Source: Candidatus Melainabacteria bacterium
GTDB taxonomy: Bacteria; Cyanobacteriota; Vampirovibrionia; 2-02-FULL-35-15
Direction: 5' to 3'
Assembly (NCBI GenBank): GCA_016201905.1
Contig: JACQBQ010000058.1
Span: forward strand, 1 to 46,051
DNA length: 46,051 bases
Below are positions 32,822-40,962 of the stretch, piece by piece. The position numbers and the translations under genes are program-made. Below the pieces are notes generated by a model that was given only the letters and a program-made list of their open reading frames with translations, made no database searches and was not told the origin of the DNA. The stretch's first letter is position 1. Each line of letters starts with the position of its first letter.

Positions 32822-35800
32822 CTGACATTAAAATATTTTGCCTGTGAGTGGTGAACAATTATTGCAGATGTACTTTGTTCAGGCTGTAACTGGTAACTTT
32901 CAGAGAGGGATATACCAATAAGATCAGGCTTTAAAAGTTCAAAGATTTTTGTCTGATCTTCAAGGTATGGGCATGCAGGATACCCGAAGCTATACCTTGA
33001 GCCTTGATAACCTTGTCCTAAAAGTTTTCTTGTTTCTTTTGCATCTGACTGGTGAATATTCATTTCGGTTCTGATTTTTTTGTGAGACCATTCTGCTAAT
33101 GCTTCTGCAGTTTCCACTCCAAAACCATGAAAGTATAAATAATCGGTGTACTGATTCGCTTCAAAAAGTTCTTTAGCATAGTCACTTGCTTTTTGTCCTA
33201 CAGTTACTACATGAAAAGCTACAACGTCGACTTCTTTACTTGAGCTGTTTTTATCTGTAAAAAAGTCTGTCAGGCAAAGCCTGTCTCTGTCCTTCTGCCG
33301 TGGAAATGTAAATCTCAGAAGTTCTGATTTTTTATCTTCTTTTAAAATTATCAAGTCATTTCCATCACTCAGACAATAATAATAACCGTAGACTATTTGA
33401 GGAGTCAGTAGGACTTTTTCTTTTGCTAATTTTTTTAAATCTTCAAAAACTGGATAAGCTTTTTGAATTAATAATTGTTTGTGAGTATCTGGTGTAAGCT
33501 TTCCTCTTTTAAACTGCCACTGTCCTACCATAAGAGCAGTCTCATTTATATAAGGATAAATTTCATCGAGCTTTATATCTTTTAATACTTTTGCACCATA
33601 GAAAGGAATAGTTGGAATCTTTTCTGCTGGTTTCACAAGAGGGCTTTTAGTTATTGTTGCAGAGCCGATAACTGACTGCTGGTTAATAACCTTAGAGATC
33701 ACTTTTGGCAAAGGTTTTTGAATGGTAGTTGGCTTTTTACTCTCAGCTTTATTTTGGAATATATCTTCCATAAATCTTAGATCAGAAAATGCATCTGAAC
33801 CATAAAACACTTTACCTTTATAAGTGCTCTGACAATCTTCTTCAACAAATCTTCTGTTTAATGCTGCTCCACCAAGTATTACTGGAATTGTAATGTTCCT
33901 TTCATTTAAAATCTCAAGGTTTTCTTTCATTATCTGCGTTGACTTTACTAAAAGCCCGCTCATGCCAATGACATCGACCTTTTCTTCAAGAGCAGTTTTT
34001 ATAATATTTTCGACAGGTTGCTTTATTCCAAGGTTAAAAACTTTATATCCGTTATTTGTTAAAATTATGTCGACGAGATTTTTTCCAATGTCGTGTACAT
34101 CTCCTTTTACTGTTGCGATTACCATTTTTCCCCTTGTGTTTACGTCCTCCTTTTCCATGAATGGTTCAAGGTAAGCTACTGCTGCTTTCATTGTTTCTGC
34201 TGACTGTAAAACAAAAGGCAACTGCATTTCTCCGGATGCAAAAAGGTCGCCAACTACTTTCATGCCATCTAAGAGAATATTGTTTATGATGTCGAGTGGT
34301 TTATATTTTTTTAATGCTTCATCCAGATCTTTATTTACACCTGACTTGTTTCCATCAATAATCCTGGATTTTAAATTTTCTTCAATAGAAAGAGTGCTTT
34401 TTGACACTTTAATTTCAGTGGTTTCTTGTTTTTTTATATCTTCAAATAAAGACATAAACTTATGCAAGGGATCATAGTTTTCCTTTCTTCTGTCATATAC
34501 AAGATCTAATGCGACTTCTCTCTGAGAAGCAGGTATTTTGAACAATGGAAGTATTTTTCTTGCATTGACAATTGCAAGATCAAGCCCATTTGCAACTGCT
34601 TCATGCATAAAAATAGAGTTTAAGACCTGCCTTGCTGGCGGAGCCAAACCAAAAGAAATATTGCTTATGCCAAGCATTGTTTTTACTTCGGGAAAGCTCT
34701 TTTTAATAAGTTTTATTCCTTCAATAGTTTCAATGCCAGCTTTTCTAAAGTCTTCATCTCCGCTGCCAAGTGTAAATGTTAATGTGTCAAAAATTAAATC
34801 TTTCCCAGCGATCTTATATTTTTTTGTAGCAAGCTCATAAATCCTTTTTGCGATTTCAAATTTCTTGCTGCCTGTTTTTGCCATGCCATCCTCATCAATA
34901 GTAAGTGCAACTACTGCTGCACCAAACTCTTTTGCTAGGGGGCAGACCTTTTTCATTCTTTCTTCGCCATCTTCTAGATTTATTGAGTTTATAAGTGCTT
35001 TGCCGCTAGTAAGCTCAAGAGATTTTTCTATAACAGGAGCTTCAGTAGAATCAATCATAAGAGGAATATTGACCTGTATGTTCAGCTTCCTTATATACTC
35101 GGTCATATCTTTAACTTCATCTCTTCCCACATAAGCAGTGCAAACATCAAGCAGGTGTGCACCTTCTTCAAGCTGTTCTTTGGCCATATTGATCATTGAA
35201 TCAAAATCTTCTTTTCCTAAGAGTTCGCGGAAGAGTTTGCTGCCATTTGCATTTGTTCTTTCTCCGACAATAATTGGTGGAGGGTTTATTACTAGTGGAA
35301 CTGAATTATATAAGCTGCTGACAGAATTCGTATATTTTGGAGTTCTCTTTTTTGGCGATGAGTTTCCTACAAGGTTAATCAGTGCCTTTAAGTGTTCCGG
35401 GGTTGTACCGCAGCAACCACCGACTATACTTACACCGAGGTCATTAACAAAATGAAAAAGTGTTTTTGCAAAGTCATGAGGTGATAAATGATAATGACTT
35501 TTGCCGCCAACATTTTCAGGTATGCCAGCATTTGGTATACATGAAACATGAAATGAGCTAGCTTCACATAAGTGTCTTATATGATCTGACATTTCAAGTG
35601 GTCCTGTAGCACAGTTCATTCCAATGACATCGATTTCATAAGGTTCCAGGGCACAAAAAGCAGTTGCAATATCAGAGCCTACAAGCATGGTGCCAGTACG
35701 CTCTATAGTAATTTGAACGATAACAGGAATACGTTTTTTCTTTTCTTCCATGAGCTTAAAAACTGCAGCTACTGCAGCTTTTGCCTGCAAAATATCCTGG

Positions 35801-36276
35801 CAGGTTTCAATTAAAAAAAGATCAACACCACCATCAAGTAACCCTGATGCTTGTGTGTAAAAAGCTTCTTTGATTTTTCTGTAGCTAATATGACCAAGCG
35901 TTGGAAGTTTTGTTGTGGGTCCAATTGAGCCTGCAACAAATCTGTGTTTAGTCTGATTGAAACTTAAAGCAATTTCTTTTGCCAGCTTCGCAGATTTAAA
36001 ATTTAATTCATATGTCTTATCAGGAATATCGTATTCAGCCAGAACAATTGAACTTGCACCAAAGCTGTTTGTTTCAATTACATCACAGCCAACATTTAAA
36101 AATGAAGCATGGATTTCTTTTATTACTTCTGGTTTGGTATTAATTAAAATCTCATTGCATCCTTCTTTCCCTTCAAAATCATCAAGTGAAAGGGGATAAT
36201 CTTGAATTGATGTACCCATTGCACCATCAAAAATTACAATTTTTTCTTTGCAAAGATCTAAAAAGTTTTTTGCCAT
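32818..36276 (-). CDS. metH: Cobalamin-dependent methionine synthase
   Basis: The protein is about 1152 residues from ATG 36276 (MAKNFLDLCKEK), full MetH length. A track-long upstream start at 36327 would overlap glpK and is rejected. Domains in order: homocysteine-binding barrel with zinc Cys in NCATGP and GGCCGTTPEH (near 289); pterin/methyl-THF barrel from about 340 (ERTNANGSKLF); B12 cap; B12-binding domain with DVHDIGKNL (near 729, the His ligand); SAM reactivation domain, ending with RYSFGYPACPYLEDQ. It transfers methyl from 5-methyl-THF to homocysteine. It follows glpK with an 8-bp gap. No cobalamin or SAM riboswitch is evident upstream. Confidence 0.97.
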   Translation of the reverse strand: MAKNFLDLCKEKIVIFDGAMGTSIQDYPLSLDDFEGKEGCNEILINTKPEVIKEIHASFLNVGCDVIETNSFGASSIVLAEYDIPDKTYELNFKSAKLAKEIALSFNQTKHRFVAGSIGPTTKLPTLGHISYRKIKEAFYTQASGLLDGGVDLFLIETCQDILQAKAAVAAVFKLMEEKKKRIPVIVQITIERTGTMLVGSDIATAFCALEPYEIDVIGMNCATGPLEMSDHIRHLCEASSFHVSCIPNAGIPENVGGKSHYHLSPHDFAKTLFHFVNDLGVSIVGGCCGTTPEHLKALINLVGNSSPKKRTPKYTNSVSSLYNSVPLVINPPPIIVGERTNANGSKLFRELLGKEDFDSMINMAKEQLEEGAHLLDVCTAYVGRDEVKDMTEYIRKLNIQVNIPLMIDSTEAPVIEKSLELTSGKALINSINLEDGEERMKKVCPLAKEFGAAVVALTIDEDGMAKTGSKKFEIAKRIYELATKKYKIAGKDLIFDTLTFTLGSGDEDFRKAGIETIEGIKLIKKSFPEVKTMLGISNISFGLAPPARQVLNSIFMHEAVANGLDLAIVNARKILPLFKIPASQREVALDLVYDRRKENYDPLHKFMSLFEDIKKQETTEIKVSKSTLSIEENLKSRIIDGNKSGVNKDLDEALKKYKPLDIINNILLDGMKVVGDLFASGEMQLPFVLQSAETMKAAVAYLEPFMEKEDVNTRGKMVIATVKGDVHDIGKNLVDIILTNNGYKVFNLGIKQPVENIIKTALEEKVDVIGMSGLLVKSTQIMKENLEILNERNITIPVILGGAALNRRFVEEDCQSTYKGKVFYGSDAFSDLRFMEDIFQNKAESKKPTTIQKPLPKVISKVINQQSVIGSATITKSPLVKPAEKIPTIPFYGAKVLKDIKLDEIYPYINETALMVGQWQFKRGKLTPDTHKQLLIQKAYPVFEDLKKLAKEKVLLTPQIVYGYYYCLSDGNDLIILKEDKKSELLRFTFPRQKDRDRLCLTDFFTDKNSSSKEVDVVAFHVVTVGQKASDYAKELFEANQYTDYLYFHGFGVETAEALAEWSHKKIRTEMNIHQSDAKETRKLLGQGYQGSRYSFGYPACPYLEDQTKIFELLKPDLIGISLSESYQLQPEQSTSAIIVHHSQAKYFNVS

Positions 36277-36284
36277 GAGTATGA

Positions 36285-37787
36285 TTAATTTTCCCAGTTT
36301 AGAGACCTTTTTACAGCCTCTTTCCACTTATTATATTCATTATCTCGACTTACTTTGGGCAAAAATAATTCATCTGGGTGCCAGAATTTTTGTATTTCTT
36401 CCTTGGAGCTCCAAATTCCTAAACTTAATCCAGCTAAATAAGCAACCCCAAGCCCTGTTGCTTCAACTTGAGAAGATCTAGTAACTGGCATTTGCAGGAG
36501 GTCAGCTTGGAACTGCATTAAAAAATTATTTTTTGCTGCTCCACCATCAGCTTTTACAAATATATCTTTTGGCAATTTATTTTTTACGGGTAAAATTAAG
36601 TCAGTAATCTGGTAAGCCATTGATTCTAGTGCTGCTCTTATAATATGTGCTCGAGTGGTACCTCTAGTGATTCCAATTATTGTTCCTCTTGCATTTTCAT
36701 TCCAGTATGGTGCTCCAAGTCCAACCAATGCAGGAACAAGGTATACACCTTCATTACTATTAATGCTTATTGCAATTTTTTCAGCTTCAGATGAATCCTT
36801 AATGAGTCCGAGTTCATCCCGAAGCCATTGAATAATGGCACCGGAGATAAAGGTACTGCCTTCAAGTGCATAAGTAGGATTTTTACCTGTAAATCCTTTG
36901 CAATTTTTTATATCCCATGCAATTGTTGTTAAGAAATTTTCGCTGAAGACAGCTTTTTCTCCTAAATTTACAAGCAAGAACCCTCCTGTGCCATATGTTA
37001 CTTTTAAATCACCTTCTTTAAAACAACATTGCCCAAAAAGTGCTGCCTGTTGATCTCCAAGAACTGCTTTGATAGGGATTTCAGTACCAAAATATTTTTT
37101 GTCAGAGTATCCAAAATCACCATTTGAGCCTATGACTTTTGGCAACATCCACTCTTCAATGCCAAAAACATTTAAAAGCTCTTTGTCATATTTATTTTCA
37201 TTTATGTTAAAGAGCATTGTTCGTGAAGCGTTTGATGAGTCTGTGTAAAAAGATCTTCCATCTGTTAACTTCCAGATTAACCAGCTGTCAATAGTTCCGA
37301 ACCTGATTCTTTTTTCACTAACTAATTCTTTAATACCTTGAACGTTATCTAATAACCATCTCATTTTAGATGCACTAAAATACGGATCAATTTCTAGTCC
37401 TGTTTTTTCTTTTATTATTTTTTTATACTTTAATTTAATCTCATTACAATACTTAGCAGTTCTTCTGCACTGCCAAACAATTGCATTGTAAACAGGCTTC
37501 CCGGTCTTACTATCAAATGCAACAATTGTTTCCCGCTGGTTTGTAATTGCAATGCCAAGAATATTTTTTGGATCGATATTATTTTCAGATATAACTTTTG
37601 TAGCTGTTTCAAGCTGAGTATTCCAAATTTCCTCAGGATTGTGTTCAACCCAGGATGGATTTGGAAAAATTTGTTTAAACTCTTTTTGTTGTTTAACGAC
37701 CAATTTAGATGTTTCATCAATTAACAGGGTTCTTGAGCTTGTTGTGCCTTGATCTAAACTTAGTATGTATTTTTTTTCTTTTTGCAT
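36285..37787 (-). CDS. glpK: Glycerol kinase
   Basis: The 500-residue protein has the FGGY-kinase ATP motif LSLDQGTTSSRTLLID (residues 9-24), GDQQAALFGQ, YGTGGFLLVN and the glycerol-binding region of the family. Length is typical. It phosphorylates glycerol to sn-glycerol 3-phosphate in the cytosol. ATG 37787 is used; no convincing Shine-Dalgarno site is seen. metH follows after 8 bp and is probably co-transcribed, an unusual neighbour. A cluster of GTTAAG-type boxes lies upstream (37865-37903) and may bind a regulator. Confidence 0.95.
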   Translation of the reverse strand: MQKEKKYILSLDQGTTSSRTLLIDETSKLVVKQQKEFKQIFPNPSWVEHNPEEIWNTQLETATKVISENNIDPKNILGIAITNQRETIVAFDSKTGKPVYNAIVWQCRRTAKYCNEIKLKYKKIIKEKTGLEIDPYFSASKMRWLLDNVQGIKELVSEKRIRFGTIDSWLIWKLTDGRSFYTDSSNASRTMLFNINENKYDKELLNVFGIEEWMLPKVIGSNGDFGYSDKKYFGTEIPIKAVLGDQQAALFGQCCFKEGDLKVTYGTGGFLLVNLGEKAVFSENFLTTIAWDIKNCKGFTGKNPTYALEGSTFISGAIIQWLRDELGLIKDSSEAEKIAISINSNEGVYLVPALVGLGAPYWNENARGTIIGITRGTTRAHIIRAALESMAYQITDLILPVKNKLPKDIFVKADGGAAKNNFLMQFQADLLQMPVTRSSQVEATGLGVAYLAGLSLGIWSSKEEIQKFWHPDELFLPKVSRDNEYNKWKEAVKRSLNWEN

Positions 37788-37864
37788 TTAATTATTTAAG
37801 GATGCTAGCTTTAATTAGAAAACCTATGAAACACTTTGATCTTTTATACTTTAGTCGTGAAAAA

Positions 37865-37903
37865 GGTTAAGAGGTTAAGGATTAAGAAGTTAAGACGCTT
37901 AAC
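37865..37903. promoter_or_regulatory. Cluster of GTTAAG boxes between glpK and the 38122 gene
   Basis: GGTTAAG (37865), GGTTAAGG (37873), ATTAAG (37881), GTTAAG (37889) and CTTAAC (37898) follow each other at 8-9 bp steps, and the last two form GTTAAG-ACG-CTTAAC. The region is between divergent genes, so an operator is possible. The intergenic repeats also contain GGTTAAG, which may be coincidence. Confidence 0.35.
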
Positions 37904-38013
37904 TCAAGTAAAAAGTGCAGTTTTAAATTGCTGCTATTACATATTTTTGTTATTATATAAAGTATATTTCAGCACCTTATAAATAGCTTTAATTAGGAAA
38001 TGAAGTTAGTAAT

Positions 38014-38106
38014 ATGAAATTTAAATTCAAACATAAACATCATGTTGAATCAGTTGAAAATAAAAAACTGATTTCTGTATTTCTTATGTCGGTATTTGAT
38101 GAATAG
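38014..38106 (+). CDS. Possible 30-residue leader peptide
   Basis: ATG 38014 to TAG 38104-38106 encodes MKFKFKHKHHVESVENKK followed by LISVFLMSVFDE. It ends 15 bases before ATG 38122, and the TAGGAG around its stop serves as Shine-Dalgarno site for that gene, which would couple the two. The peptide is very basic, then hydrophobic. It may be chance in AT-rich DNA. Confidence 0.3.
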   Translation: MKFKFKHKHHVESVENKKLISVFLMSVFDE

Positions 38107-38121
38107 GAGTTTTTAATAATA

Positions 38122-39231
38122 ATGATATCACCTGCAAATAACAATCCAGATCCTTCAAAAGGAAGCCCTGTTGCGGGTGGTACAGTAAGCAAAAATAATG
38201 ATTCGGGCATTAGAGTTAATAGTTCGGTAAATAAAGAAGTTAATAATCAAAATCCTCCAGCGAGAAAGAAACGAACTGAAAATCAAGAAAAAATATTAAA
38301 TGCTCTTGAGAAGTTTTTTGTTACACCAGTAAGTTATGCAACAGCTGGGCTTGGAGTTTTAAGTTTTTTAAAGACAAATTTATTTAAAAATGACAATGAA
38401 TTCTTAGACAAAGTCGCAACTTATGCAAGTAAAGCAGCAGTTTATGCTGTTTCAATTTTTAGCAGTTTGAATAGAGCTTGGGATAAAGATTCTTTTGGTA
38501 CTTTAGCTTTTACCACAGATTTTGTTACTACTGCAATTGCAAGTGAGGAAGATTTGTACCAATGGAAAGGGTTTGGTAGTGGGCTTGATCATAGTCCATT
38601 AATTCTGGGAGAAGTTTTTTCCAATGAAAAAATTAAGAACAAATTTGGTGAGCAAAGCAAAGAACAATTTATGACTCATAAGGGTTTTCGTGATAGTGCT
38701 TGGAAAATGCTTTATGCTTCAAATGTGATTATAGGTGATGTAATAAATGAATTTAAAACAAATGGTCTGGGAAAAGCCTTTATGAATTGTTTTATAAATG
38801 GTGAGAGAAATGCAGAAAAAAATCTTTTGCTTTCGGGAATTGGCATAATTGGTGGAGCATTTATGTCTACAATAATGGGCTTTAAGAAGATAGGCTCGAC
38901 AATGAGAGACTTGTTTGGTGTGTATGCAGACCTTGCATATATTGCTAAGGGTAAGTCTGAGGTATCAGATGGAAAGAAAAGAAATGATAAGGTCCATAAA
39001 TATTATTTAAGATCAGGTATAGAATATACTGTGGGCTCATTATTGGATTTAATTTTCAGGTGGACTGGGGTGAAGAACTTGGATTTACTTGCTCTTGGCA
39101 TAAACAGATTAGGTGCGCGTGATGGAGCCTTGGGTATTTTAGAAGAAAATAAAACTGAAGAAGTAGAAGAAGTTAGTGATCAAAAAGAACAAGTTCAACA
39201 AAAACCTGAGCTGGCTATTCAAGGAATTTAA
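38122..39231 (+). CDS. Hypothetical membrane-associated protein, 369 residues
   Basis: The N-terminal 60 residues are Asn/Ser/Pro-rich and hydrophilic (ISPANNNPDPSKGSPVAGGT), followed by hydrophobic/amphipathic segments (TPVSYATAGLGVLSFL, AAVYAVSIFSSL) and a Gly-rich membrane-like stretch (LLLSGIGIIGGAFMSTIMGF). The C-terminal 35 residues are acidic and Gln-rich. There is no signal peptide and no known family. TAGGAG eleven bases before ATG 38122 supports the start. It converges on the permease gene with a 4-base stop overlap. Confidence 0.6.
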   Translation: MISPANNNPDPSKGSPVAGGTVSKNNDSGIRVNSSVNKEVNNQNPPARKKRTENQEKILNALEKFFVTPVSYATAGLGVLSFLKTNLFKNDNEFLDKVATYASKAAVYAVSIFSSLNRAWDKDSFGTLAFTTDFVTTAIASEEDLYQWKGFGSGLDHSPLILGEVFSNEKIKNKFGEQSKEQFMTHKGFRDSAWKMLYASNVIIGDVINEFKTNGLGKAFMNCFINGERNAEKNLLLSGIGIIGGAFMSTIMGFKKIGSTMRDLFGVYADLAYIAKGKSEVSDGKKRNDKVHKYYLRSGIEYTVGSLLDLIFRWTGVKNLDLLALGINRLGARDGALGILEENKTEEVEEVSDQKEQVQQKPELAIQGI

Positions 39232-40793
39232 TCCTTCACCCTCATCTTACTAAACCAAAAACCATAAAAATAATAAATTATAAATCCTATTACCATCCAT
39301 ACTACAAAACGTATCCATGTAGCAGTAGGAAGTCCAGTCATTAAAAGGAAGTTTACTACCACTCCAAAAATTGCTGTGTATGGCATCCATGGACATCTGA
39401 ACTTTGCTTTTAAGTTTGGCTGGGTAATTCTTAAAATTAAAACTGCAGCACATACAAAAACAAATGCAGCCAAAGTTCCTATGCTTGTAAGTTCAGCTAC
39501 AGTAAGTATGGGTGTAAATGCTGCAATAAGTGCTGAAGATATTCCTGTAATTAATGTAGCTGCGTATGGAGTTCTGTACTTGTGATGAATGTTGCTGAAA
39601 AACTTTGGTAGTAGTCCGTCCCGTGAAATTGAAAATAAAATTCTTGCTTGTCCTACAATCATGACGAGAATAATACTAGTCATTCCGCAAAGTGCGCCAA
39701 ATCCTATAATCAGTGCTGCCCATTTTTCACCCAGAGCTGTAAATGCTACTGAAAGTGCTGCACCAGCTTCATGCCCTGTAAGTGCTGGGTTTGGCTTGCC
39801 ATCAATAGTTACTGGCACAAGCCCTGTTAAAATAAGTGAGACACAAAGATATAAAATTGTACAGATTACAAGACTGCCAAGAATACCAATAGGCAAATCT
39901 TTCTGAGGATTTTTTGTTTCTTCAGCTACGGTAGTCACCGCATCAAAACCAATATATGCAAAAAATACGATTCCTGCTGCTGTTAGAACACCTTGCCAGC
40001 CGTAGTGATAGACAAGATCATTATGCACACCTAAAGTGCCTTGAAAAAGCTTTACTAAAAACTCATTAAATGGAAGGTGCAAGATATCTATGCCATGGCC
40101 AGTTGGTGTAGCTACCCTTGGTGGAATAAAAGGATGCCAGTACTGAGGATGAAGGTGAAATAATCCAAAAACAATAAAAAATAAAACCACAGAAACTTTT
40201 ATGGTGACTATTATGTTATTAAACATGGTTGAGCTTTTTATTCCATAAATTGCAAGTAAAGTTAAAGCTATAGTTATGGCAAACGCAGGAAGATCCATAA
40301 GTGCGCCGGGTATATCACTTGTACCTGGAGGTGCTGTAAGAATTTTTGGAATGCTAAGTCCAAAATTGGTAAGAATATTATGAAAGTATGCACTCCATCC
40401 TATTGCTACTACTGAAACTGAAACCAGATATTCTAAAAGTAATGTCCACCCGATTAACCATGCAGCAAGCTCTCCAAGAGTTACATATACGTAAGTATAA
40501 GCACTGCCAGAAAGTGGTACCAGTGAAGCAAACTCACTGTAGACAAAAGCTGCAAGAGCACAGGCAAAGCCAGAGAGTATAAATGAAAAGAAAACGCCGG
40601 GTCCGGCATAGTTTGCTGCTGCAATTCCAGTTAAAACAAAAATACCAGTGCCAATTATGCATCCAATTCCTAAGTTAACTAAATCCCATGCTCCTAGTGT
40701 TCTTATTAATCCATGTGATCCATGAGCAGACTTATCGTCATAGGTTACAGATGCCATGGCTTTTACTCTTGCTATTGAATTTTTCTTTCCCAA
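39228..40793 (-). CDS. APC-family amino acid permease
   Basis: The 521-residue membrane protein begins with a short hydrophilic tail and then GAWDLVNLGIGCIIGTGIFV, the classic GxG(I/T)F first membrane segment of amino acid-polyamine-organocation transporters. About twelve hydrophobic segments follow, including FFAYIGFDAVTTVAEETKNP, the consensus region in the sixth. It resembles CAT-type/YfnA-like amino acid permeases, substrate unknown. The start is TTG 40793, supported by AGGAG at 40800-40804; an in-frame ATG is at 40757 (MASVTYDD). Confidence 0.9.
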   Translation of the reverse strand: MGKKNSIARVKAMASVTYDDKSAHGSHGLIRTLGAWDLVNLGIGCIIGTGIFVLTGIAAANYAGPGVFFSFILSGFACALAAFVYSEFASLVPLSGSAYTYVYVTLGELAAWLIGWTLLLEYLVSVSVVAIGWSAYFHNILTNFGLSIPKILTAPPGTSDIPGALMDLPAFAITIALTLLAIYGIKSSTMFNNIIVTIKVSVVLFFIVFGLFHLHPQYWHPFIPPRVATPTGHGIDILHLPFNEFLVKLFQGTLGVHNDLVYHYGWQGVLTAAGIVFFAYIGFDAVTTVAEETKNPQKDLPIGILGSLVICTILYLCVSLILTGLVPVTIDGKPNPALTGHEAGAALSVAFTALGEKWAALIIGFGALCGMTSIILVMIVGQARILFSISRDGLLPKFFSNIHHKYRTPYAATLITGISSALIAAFTPILTVAELTSIGTLAAFVFVCAAVLILRITQPNLKAKFRCPWMPYTAIFGVVVNFLLMTGLPTATWIRFVVWMVIGFIIYYFYGFWFSKMRVKD

Positions 40794-40962
40794 AGTATAC
40801 TCCTGGTTTTCAATATAAAAAATCCTGAAAATTAATTCACAACTAATAAATTAAATTGCAGCTAACACATTCTATACTAAAAAAATTACTAAAAGTAAGA
40901 AAATAAAAAAGTAAAAACAATAAACTTAAATACTATGGTTTATTAGTTTTTAGTTATCTGTA

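Noticed and set aside
36277-36327. Longer N-terminus of MetH
   Set aside because: It would overlap glpK; the family start matches MAKNFLDL at 36276.
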